Assembly: GCA_016584495.1 (NCBI GenBank)
Contig: WAID01000009.1
Location: 2,542,001 to 2,606,000 of the forward strand
Direction: 5' to 3'
DNA: 64,000 nt
Source: Celoporthe dispersa
Lineage: Eukaryota > Ascomycota > Sordariomycetes > Diaporthales > Cryphonectriaceae
Made by a program: the position numbers and the translations under genes. The notes under the pieces are model-generated. The model was not told the origin of the DNA, ran no database searches, and was given only the letters and a program-made list of their open reading frames with translations. This document shows, in pieces, positions 26,591 through 36,556 of the stretch. Each line of letters begins with the position of its first letter. The first letter of the stretch is position 1.

Positions 26591-26998
26591 TATATAATAA
26601 TAATAATAATTGCGTTTTATATATTTTTATATAATTATAGAAATATATAAGAGATATGCTAACAATATATAAATACAAAGATGTAGCATTCGCATATAAG
26701 CTTTACAAGCAGCGAAAAAGATTGATGAAATATATATAATATATGATTATGTAAGAGGTTGCTTACTAAGCATATTATATAAGCAGAAGGTGCTAAAAGT
26801 TTCGAGAAATACTAAAGTAGCGAAAGCCAAATCTTATTATATTATATATTTTTTCTCGAAGCTTTCTGCGTAATAATTAATATATACGAATGCAATATTG
26901 ATTTATAATAGCTAATAAATATTTACAAATCAATGGCTATTGATTATAAATCAATAGTAATAGAATATTCGAGAAACTAGAATAGTTCAATTATAAAT
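26591..26998 (+). other. Copia A1 3' UTR and first surviving part of its 3' LTR
   Basis: 26591-26720 matches the A2 3' UTR (minus strand near 28060-27890). It then jumps inside an ATATAT run straight to mid-LTR sequence, so the end of the UTR and the first third of the LTR are deleted. The LTR runs to 26998, where copia A2 is inserted, and continues at 35021. Confidence 0.72.
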
Positions 26999-27690
26999 TC
27001 AAAGACGGAGGTTACTATGCATTTAGGATCGAAAGGATTATATAATCAGCTTATGTAATAATATAGGCGCTTGTTCAAAAGAGGAATAGTAAGAGAGGTT
27101 GATTTATATTGTATTGTTGTTGTTATTATGCTTTCTTTCTTTCCTTGAGAGAGGAAGGGAAAGCATTTATTTATAATTGAACTATTCTAGTTTCTCGAAT
27201 ATTCTATTGCTATTGATTTATAATCAACAGCTATTGATTTGTAAGCATTTATCAGCTATTATAAATCAATATTGCATTCGTATATATTAGTTATTACGCA
27301 GAGAGCTTCGAGGAAAAATATATAATATAATAAGATTTGGCTTTCGCTACCTTAATATTTCTCGAAACTTCTAGCACCTTCTGCTTATATAATATGCTTA
27401 GTAAGCAATCTCTTACATAATCATATATTATATTACTATATAATATATAGTGATTAGTAATATGGTTTCCTTGGCTCTATAGCTCGTTTAGTTATTGAAT
27501 AATAAGAGAAATATATATATATTTATATATTCGAATTTCTTCGAATGTTTATTGTTTCTCTTTCCTATTTGAGCATATATGGAAACATATATATATTATT
27601 TTATATATTATCAGCTATAAGTTATTGCTGACGTAATATGATTATGTAATATTTATAATTATAATATAAATATAGTTATATATGCTTATA
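26999..27690 (-). repeat. 3' LTR of copia A2
   Basis: 692 bp, direct repeat of 34323-35015. Contains a short GTT run and the CTCGAGAGAGGAAGGGAAAG-like motif near 27150. Confidence 0.85.
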
Positions 27691-28235
27691 CTCTCTTATA
27701 ATTTTTTTGCGAGAGCAAATAAATTAATTATTAAAATATTTATATATATTTATATATTAAGAAATGTTTATATATTTCCTAATAGAGTAATATTTGCTAT
27801 ACTTATAAAGCTTATTAAGCTTACTCTATAATTATTTTATATATTTATTTGTTTATATACGCGTATTATAATTATATATATAGATATATATATATATATA
27901 TATTTCGTCGATCTTTTTCGCTGCTCGTAAAGCTTATATGCGAATACTATATCTTTATATTTATATATTGCTAGCATATCTCTTATATATTTCTATAATT
28001 AAATAGAAATATATAAAGCGCAATTATTATTATTATTATATAGCTTCTTTATACTCTTTTTTATTATATATATCATTATTTATATATATTCCCGAGTTTT
28101 CTATATTATTTAATATATTAGCCTGTTTTATAAGATATTTTTGCTAGGAATTTGGCAGATATTTCGTAAGAAAATCAGCTAATTGTTCTTTGTAAGAGTA
28201 TATATTATTCTTATTTTATTATCAGCTATTGCTTG

Positions 28236-31200
28236 CTATATATAATGATATATTATATTAATATGCTTAATCCTTTTATAAAATTCAGAGTTTTCTGCTA
28301 ATTTAATAATACTAATATTATTTACTAATATAATAAGCGTTTCTATATTATATTTTAATTTCAAAGCTGAATTAAAATATTTATATAGATTATTTAAATA
28401 TATAGCCTCTCTAATAGCTTCTTTTAAAGCTATATATTCGGCTTTATAAAAGCTAATTACAATAGTCTTTTGCAATTGAGAATTTCAGCTAATAATATTA
28501 TTATTAGCTATATTCTTATTATTATTATTTAATAGAGAAAATATATAGCTTATTATAAATCTTCTATTATTTATATTATTTGCAAAATTGCTATTGCAAT
28601 ACTCTTTTATTATAAAATCAATAGTATTGCAATTATATATTATATTCAAATTAAGCAATTTCAATAAATATTTCCAGATATAGTCTAGCGCTTTAAAATG
28701 CTTATTATTAGGATTATTCATAAATCTTAAGCAATATATAATATTAAAAGCTAAATCTGAATAAATCTTTAAAGTAGGATATAATAAAGACTCTATATGC
28801 TTTTGAAATTCTATTATATCGATTTTATTCGCTATTGATTTATTTTTACTAAGCTTCTGCTTTAAGATTCCAAATATTAAAACTAGCTTATAATTATTTA
28901 TATTTATATTGAATTTATCAAGAAGCTTTTTTATATAAGCAGTTTGATATATATATAATTACTTTTTCTTATAATCGATATTTAAATCGATTCCTAGAAA
29001 AAGATTTAGATAGCTCTATCTTTTCTATTTCAATATTCTTATATAAATCCTTTTCTAGATTATTTATATTATTATTATTTGTACTTATTATAAGCATATT
29101 ATCAATATAGCAAATTATAATTATTAATAGCTCTTTATTTATATATACGCTTTTATTGTACAAATATTTCTCGAAATCGTACTTATATAAAATATTCGAA
29201 AGATATTTATTCCAAAAGCATAGAGCTTATTTTAAGCTATATAAAGCTTTATTTAATTTAGCTATCTTATTTTTATATATATTATTATTATATAAATCTG
29301 ATAGTAATTATATATAGATTTCTATATTAATATTAATATAAATAAATGCATTTTTTATATTGTATTATATTATATTATATCCTTTATTTATAGCAATTAT
29401 AAGCAATATATGCTAGATTTCTGAATAATAGGTAATACTAAAAATATCTAGATAATTTATATCTAATACTTAATTAAAGCTTTGAATTACTTATCTTGCT
29501 TTATATTGATAAGTTTTTTCTTTATTTATAATCTAATTAGAATTTATATAATTATTATTTATAGGCTTTTTCTTATATATCTATCTATTATTTATAGCAA
29601 CTTTTCTAGAAGATAAGTCTATTATATCGAAAATATTTTGGCTATTTAATATTTTATTTTCTTCTTTTATAGCTAAAAGCTATTTAGAAGCTTTAGAACT
29701 ATTAAAAGCTTATTTAACAATATTAAGCTTATATATATTCAAAATTATTAATATAAATCTTTCTGAAATAAATAGACTAAAGTTATATTCTATATATAGA
29801 ATAGTATCTTTAATAGTTAAAGTAATAGAATCTATAGAAAATCTATTATTATTGCTATTATTAATATTATTTTCGATAATTTAATTATTATCGAATTTAG
29901 AAAAGTTTATTATTTCGAAATCTTTATAATAATTTTTATTATATTAAAGTATTATTACTTCAAATTTCGAAATATTATTAGTCAATATATTCGATATATC
30001 TTTATTATTATTATTTATTATATTGAGAGATAATACTTCTTTCTCGTTATCTTTATTATATATTATTTCTTTTTTATTTAGTAAATTATATTAATATTCA
30101 ATTATAATGCAATCTCTAGTCTATATAAGTCTTTTATTACTTATATTCTAAACTTTATAATTATTATTATTTTCTTTATAGCTAATAAAAGCTAATTTTA
30201 TAGCTTTTGAATCTAGTTTATTTCGATAGCTATTATTTTTATAATAAATAATAAATCTCTAAGCTTTTATATTATTTATATTCGGCTTTATTTTATATTT
30301 AGCTTTATAAAAAGTAATATAATTTAATTCTTTATAAAGCGTTCTATTATATATATATATAGCTGCTAATAAAGCTTCTCTTCAGAAGTATTTAGAAAGA
30401 TTTGCTATATATAATAAAGTATAAACTTTATTTAATAGAGTATAATTTATTTATTTTATTAAACTATTAGGCTTTTTTGTATATAAAAGAGTTATATTAT
30501 GCATTATTCTAGCTGCTTTTAAATATATCTCGAAATTATTATTTATATATTTACAGTTATTATTAGTAAAGAATTCTTTTACTTTATTATTATTATTATT
30601 ATTATTTGCTTTATTTATAAATGCTTTAAAAGCTTTTAAAGCTTTATTTTTATTTTTAAGCAAATATATCTTGAGAAAATAGCTTTTTTTATCGAGAAAA
30701 ATTATATAATACTTATAATTATTATAAGTAGCTAGATTTATAAGCTTTCTTATATCAGAATATATTTATTCGTTTATATTATATAAAAACGGATTATTTT
30801 CTAATTTTTTATTTATTTTAGCAATAGATTTTGCTTTCAGATATATTTCATATATTTCTTTATTAAATTCCTTTATATCTCCAGTTATATAAGTAATATT
30901 ATTACTTTTAAGAAATTTTATTAAAGCTTGAAGCTTTATATGCCCTAAGCATATATACTATTGCTTTATTATATTATTATTATTATTTGAAAAAGTTGAA
31001 TAAAGAAATTGCTTTTTCAGAGTAAAAATGCAAGCTTGAATAGTATAAAGCCTATTTTCGCATTTTCCTTTTAATATAAGCATATTTTCTTTATATAAAG
31101 CGATAATATTATTATCGAATATTGATTTTATATTATAATTAGTTGATAATTTATTAATAGATAATAAATTAATTCCTAATTCAGAAATATAATAAACGTT

Positions 31201-31640
31201 TTTAATAAAGAAATATTTATTGAATTCGATAATAAGATCATCTTCTCTTTTTACTTCTATAATAGAAATATTATCCTAATTCACGATTTTATTTATATAA
31301 TAATAGTTTAATAATAATTATTTATTAAATACTATATTTATATTAGCAATATTATTAACTATAAAAGTATTAAGCTTATATATATTTCTCTTTTGATAAT
31401 CTCTTTTAATAAAGACTATATTTATAAATATATTTAGATTATTTTTATAAGAAATATTAGCTTTTGCTGCTTTATTATTAGGATTATAAGAGTTATTTAT
31501 CTTATTGAGATTATTTTCGCTTATATTATAATTTATTAGATCGTTGGTCGATATATTGATTAAATCAGAATGATTTTCGATTGATTTATTATTATATAAA
31601 ATAATTAATGCCTTTTCTCGATTATTTCTTTCCATTCGAT
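28236..31640 (-). pseudogene. Copia A2 pol: integrase, RT, RNase H
   Basis: RNase H at 28236-28475 (FYKAEYIALKEAI). RT with catalytic box YIDNMLIIS at about 29110, where the family has YVDD, so the second Asp has become Asn as a G-to-A change would do. 28485-28721 holds the RT/RNase H connection (NPNNKHFKALDYIWKYL). The integrase core at 30451-30760 includes KVKEFFTNNNCKYINNNFE, then YTKKPNSLIK. The protease/pre-integrase region lies at about 30970-31640. Not translatable as one frame. Confidence 0.78.
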
Positions 31641-34073
31641 TTAGATTATTGCGATTTATTTATTTATTAAGATTATTCCAGCCTTTTGAGGCTAGCTTAG
31701 GATGCAGAAAATAGTATTTATCTGCTATATGCTCTGATAATTTGCAATAATTGCAAAATATTCCTTTTGCCTTTTATAAGACTTTTTTATGCCTTTTTTA
31801 TTCGAAAAAGTAAATCTTTTCGAATTTTTTTTTTATCCAAAGCAAATAAAATATTCTCTTTCTTTTCTTTTCTTCTTGATTCGTTAATAATAGAGGAAAA
31901 AAAAGATTCTATATTATATGCTTTTGAATCTTTTCTCAATGCCTGAATAATCTCAGATATAAAGCTTTTATAGCTATTATTGTAAAGGGCTAGCTATAGG
32001 CCAGCCAAGAGATAGGGTTGCTAGTAGACCAGGGCAGCATTCCATACGATATAAGTAGGCCTATTGCGCTAGCACTTTTCCAGCAATTAGCTAAAACTGC
32101 ATATTTAATCTCAACACTATTTAGATACTCTTTCGAATCTATCCAAAAGAGTCAATCCTTTATATAGATTGAATATCTCTTACTTTTAAGCCTATAAAGC
32201 ATTATACAAGAATAATTTCACAATAACAACTTCCTTATATCGCCGAACTCGCATCTAGAGACCAGCTCGAGATTTGGATAATAAAGATACGTACGAAGTT
32301 CGCAATCGATAGGAAAGCAATTGGAAACGGAATAGCTCAATTTTTCTATATTTATAATCAGCTAAGCTTTTTCAAAAACCATTTCTTGCTATATATTCTA
32401 TTAGCAATAATAGTAGACTAGGAGAATCCAAAAGCTAAAGTTTTTCTGGAGAAAATATGCTAAGTTTTTGGCGATCTTTATAAGAAGAGAAAAGCTAGCC
32501 TCAGCTTAATTATGATTCAATAGAGAGAGAAAAAAGACGATAATATTATATCTGGCTTATTAGGAAAAGCTATTGCATATAGCAGAAGCATAAGATTAGC
32601 TAAATATATATAAAACAATTCTTCTTATTGCATTTCTCTCTAGCCTATCTAGAATATGCTTCGATTGCAAAGAATAGCTAAATAGATTTGCGGATTTCAT
32701 TGCATTATTATACTAGTTCGATAGCATATTTATAGCAAGCTCTGCCGAAGCTATTATAATAAGCCTCTCTTTCGAAAATCCGATAAAGATCGATATCAAT
32801 TTGGCAAATATATCTATCAAGTATTATAAATGCAATAAGCTAAAGCATTATAAAAGAGACTATTCCTAGTACAGAAAGGGATAAATTCAAATTGCAAACT
32901 TATCGATAAGAGCTGGAAAGAAGGAAAGACTCTGAGTAAGATAGGATTGAAAATAGAAGAGCGCAAAATTTTCTTAATATAGATCCTCATTACTCCCAGG
33001 CCGCACTCGAGCTAGGAGCAAGCTATGCTTAAGGCGAAAATAAAGCTATATCGACCAGTCTTGATAATTATTACTCATCGGGGAATACTCTTATTAAGAG
33101 ACTGACCAAATAGATATTCAAAAGAGGCAGAGCGAATTTGGATAAAAGAGCTGGAATACTTATCGGCAGCAGAATTAGCTACTACTGCCTATTGGTACGA
33201 AACCTTTCTATTATATCACTTATATCGAGAAATAGCTAGAACTGAGCTAAGACTATCTCTTAGCATCGCAGATAAAGCAATACTCAGAAACTATAGAATT
33301 CTTTGCCAACTCTAATCTGCTATCGCTATATATATAGTGCGAGATAGGAATAGAGGCTTATAAAGAGTGCTAGGTAAAGCATTGTATTGATAAGCTAATA
33401 CTGCAATATTCTCTTATAATTCTCTTTGCAGGATAGATAAAGAAAGGGATATATAAAAAGCTAGCTATAGGCTAGCTAAGAGATAGGATTGCTAGTGGAC
33501 TAAGGCAGCATTCCGTACGATATAAGTAAGCTTATTGCGCTGGCACTTTTCCAGTAGTTAGCTAGAACTGCATATTCAATCTCAACATCATTTAGGCACT
33601 CTTTCGAGTCTATCCAAAAGAGTCAGTCCTTCACAATTATTTAGATTATATAAAACCTAGGAAATAATAATCTATTTAGGAAATAATATATCTTTCGATT
33701 TAAGGTTATCGATAAATTCTTTAATTTTCGATAAATAGCTTTCGATAATAGAATAATTCGAAAAGCTATTATTAAAAAACTTACGAAGAATAAAATAATC
33801 TATAGTAAATCTTTTAGAATTATATAGATTTTCTAATTTCTCCCAGGCACTTTTAGCCGTTTTTTCTGCCCTTATATGCAATAAAAGGCTATTCTCGCAT
33901 AATAGCTTGATTATAGCAAGAGCTTTTCGATTAATTTCTTTATCGATTTCGTTATTCGCTGAAAAAGATTTAACGGCATTAATATAATCTTTTTCGATTA
34001 AAGCTGCTTCCATTTTAAGAGACCAAATAATATAATTATCTATTCCTTTGAGCTTCGGAATAGCAATCTTCAA
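31641..34073 (-). pseudogene. Copia A2 gag, split by a gag-only LTR element
   Basis: 33672-34073 is open and reads as the N-terminal copia gag (KLKGIDNYIIWSLKMEAAL, AWEKLENLYNSKRF). After the insertion at 31981-33635 the C-terminal part carries the zinc knuckle CNYCKLSEHIADKYYFLHP at about 31690-31760, with the last Cys now Tyr. Gag is the structural capsid protein. The N-terminal exon-like block is the best preserved coding stretch of the element. Confidence 0.78.
31981..33635 (+). mobile_element. Gag-only LTR element (TRIM/TR-GAG type), copy 2
   Basis: 1655 bp with 184-bp LTRs at 31981-32164 and 33452-33635, canonical ends TGTAAAGGG...CCTTCACA, and a perfect duplication ATTAT (31976-31980 and 33636-33640). 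The internal 1.29 kb has one recognisable product: around 32640-32868 the plus strand reads LNRFADFIALLY, then DSIFIASSAEAII, ending in the knuckle KYYKCNKLKHYKRDYS (CCHC with RIP-type Cys-to-Tyr changes). I find no protease, RT or integrase, and there is no room for them. It must rely on proteins of another element to move. GC is higher than in copy 1 or in the host element, which suggests a later arrival. Confidence 0.82.
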
Positions 34074-34322
34074 GAAAAAATAAAAAGAGGCTCAGAAGAA
34101 AGGCGTATTTCTTCGTAATATTCCTCGATAGAATCGAAAGCATAGATTTCGAAGCTGTTGAGATAAATAGAAAGTTCTTCATATAAAATTTGATTCTTAT
34201 AGCGAATATATGCTTGTAAAGCGTCGGCTTGAGATTTTTCTATAGTGATAGAAAAGGAATAATTGATTGAAAAATCGCTATAAGAGAATTCGTTAATTAG
34301 TTGCGTACTTAAGCTTATAATT

Positions 34323-35015
34323 TCAAAGATAGAAGTTATTATGTATTTAGAATTGAAAGGATTATGTAATTAGCTTATGTAATAGTATAGGCGCTTGTTC
34401 AAAAGAGGAATAGTAAGAGGGGTTGATTTATATTATATTGTTGTTGTTGTTGTGCTTTCTTTCTTTCCTCGAGAGAGAAAGGAAAGGCATTTATTTATAA
34501 TTGAACTATTCTAGTTTCTCGAATATTCTATTGCTATTGATTTATAATCAACAGCTGTTGATTTGTAAGCATTTATCAGCTATTATAAATCAACGTTGCA
34601 TTCGTATATATTAATTATTACGCAGAAGGCTTCGAGGAAAAATATATAATACAATAAGGTTTGGCTTTCGCTATCTTTAATATTTCTCGAAACTTCTAGC
34701 ACCTTCTGCTTATGTAATATGCTTAGTAAGCAACCCCTTACATAATCATATGTTATATCACTATATAATGTATAGTGATTAGTAATATGGTTTCCTTGGC
34801 TCTATAGCTCGTTTAGTTATTGAATAATAAGAGAAATATATATATATTTATATATTCGAATTTCTTCGAATGTTTATTGTTTCTCTTTCCTATTTGAGCA
34901 TATATGGAAACATATATATATTATTTTATATATTATCAGCTATAAGTTATTGCTGACGTAATATGATTATGTAATATTTATAGTTATAGTATAAATATAG
35001 TTATATATGCTTATA
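34323..35015 (-). repeat. 5' LTR of copia A2
   Basis: 693 bp, direct repeat of 26999-27690. The interval 34074-34322 between it and gag would be the leader and primer-binding site, too altered to name the tRNA. Confidence 0.85.
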
Positions 35016-35020
35016 TAAAT

Positions 35021-35190
35021 AAATGCTTTTCTTTTCTCTCTCGAGGAAAGAAAGAAAGTACAATAACAATAACAATACAATATAAATCAATCTCTCTTAC
35101 TATTCCTTTTTTGAACAAGCGCTTATACTATTATATAAGCTGATTATATAATCTCTTCGATTTTTAATGCATAGTAACTTTCGTCTTTGA
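35021..35190 (+). repeat. Distal part of copia A1 3' LTR
   Basis: Matches 10225-10400, the last quarter of the A1 5' LTR. Ends CGTCTTTGA and is followed by the A1 duplication AATAA (35191-35195). Confidence 0.82.
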
Positions 35191-35195
35191 AATAA

Positions 35196-35940
35196 TATAT
35201 TGCAAAAATATTCAAATATTTTTAATATTTTTATATTATATTTTAATATTAATTTTTTTAATATAAATTTTTAAATATTTATTAAATATTTGAATTATAG
35301 CAATATTGTAATAAGTATTGCTATAGCTTAAGCATTTAACAAATATATAAAAAATTTGTTTTAATAAAAGCAATATTAAAATATAAATTTAAAGAAATAT
35401 TAAAAATATTTAAATATTTTTGCAATATATTATTAGCAATAAAGCTATTATTTATATTAGAAATAATATTTAAATTTATAATTAAAAAGTTATATATTGA
35501 ATTTATTTAATAATAATAAATATATTTATATATATTTATTTTTAATTTTAAATTATAAAAATCGAAATTAATTTTTTAATTCAAAATAATATTAAAAAAA
35601 TTAATAATAATTTTGTTAATTCGAATTTTAATTTTAAATTATATAATTTTTAATTTTTGTTTCTTTATATTAAAATATTAAATTTTTAGCTTTTAATAAT
35701 TCGTTTCGAATAGCTTTAATGCTATACTATTTTCTTATTCTAATCTATATATTGAATGAATTATAATAAATAATTTATATCAAATTATTAATATTTTAAT
35801 TTAAAAAATTAGAAATAATTATATCAGCTAATTATATAATTAATTTATTGAATAAATCTTTGTTTTGCTTGCAATCTATAAATATAGCTTCTTAAGCTAT
35901 GTTTTGTCAATAGAGCTTGTATCTATTTAAGAATAAAGCC
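35196..35940. other. Right flank of the nest, AT-rich, no gene
   Basis: A+T rich sequence with no recognisable domain. Composition returns to normal between about 35900 and 35990. Confidence 0.45.
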
Positions 35941-36556
35941 TGCCTGCTAATAGCTGGAATAAGAGAACCAATCTGCCTGCTTGTCGCTCATCTGCCTCCC
36001 CGCCTGCTATTGTAACAGGCTTGTTGCTCCAAGTCTTGAAACCCTAGCAAATGGGATTCGCTATCGCTGCTGCCACGCCAACTCTCCTGTCTCAATCGTT
36101 CGATTCTGGATCTGAAAACTTGGCATTCCTGGCCCACTTGGTCTGTGAGACCTGCCCCGTGACTTGCATATTGGATGGGTCATAACAATTGATCATGTTT
36201 CCAACATGGCAATAAACAAGCAACCTTGTGAAACCGCTATGGGATACACAAAGCTTAGCTGGATGCGGTCCAGGGGAGAGATGGTGTGCCTGTGTTGCTT
36301 GCAAGGAGATTATGTGGCCAGCAGGGATCTGACCAGGAGGGAATTACGTAATAAGCTCTCCCCAACCTGGATGCAACAACCACCCGAGGCCAGCAAAGTG
36401 ACCTCGACCACCTCCAGGCCATACCTCTTTCTATCCTGTCCTCTCGAACCAGCCCTGTCTGACTGTCGTCACGATGAGACAGCAATGCTAACACATATTG
36501 ATGATCCTTCCACGACCACTCCTTCGTTCTGAAGGAGCTCCAGTGCAAGGGGGAAC
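35941..36556. other. Island boundary and Rgp1 upstream region
   Basis: Normal-composition sequence with no convincing gene. It contains the right arm of the 32-bp inverted repeat, and its distal part should hold the promoter and 5' leader of the Rgp1 gene. Confidence 0.45.
36158..36189 (-). repeat. Right arm of 32-bp island-edge inverted repeat
   Basis: Reverse complement of 2996-3027 with two transition differences. See the left arm. Confidence 0.75.

Larger units (their letters stand above)
26999..35015 (-). mobile_element. Ty1/copia element A2, inserted in the 3' LTR of A1
   Basis: 8017 bp with LTRs 26999-27690 (692 bp) and 34323-35015 (693 bp) and the duplication TAAAT at 26994-26998 and 35016-35020. 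Joining the flanks restores the A1 LTR order seen at 9705-10400. Minus-strand order: gag (34073), zinc knuckle (about 31745), integrase (30.7 kb), RT (29.1 kb), RNase H (28.3 kb). It carries a gag-only LTR element within gag. Coding frames are broken by RIP. Confidence 0.88.
9705..35190 (+). mobile_element. Ty1/copia element A1 (outer host of the nest)
   Basis: Bounded by matching LTR ends (5' LTR 9705-10400; last part of the 3' LTR 35021-35190) and by the duplication AATAA at 9700-9704 and 35191-35195. Its own sequence is split by a MITE (10456-10546), a gypsy element (10915-22073), a gag-only element (22511-24162) and copia A2 (26999-35015). What remains is the 5' LTR, a short pre-integrase piece (10401-10914), integrase to RNase H (22079-26590) and parts of the 3' LTR. 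Leader and gag are deleted: the 5' LTR joins directly to sequence matching A2 near 31340. Strand is assigned from pol. All frames are broken by RIP-type stops. Confidence 0.82.
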
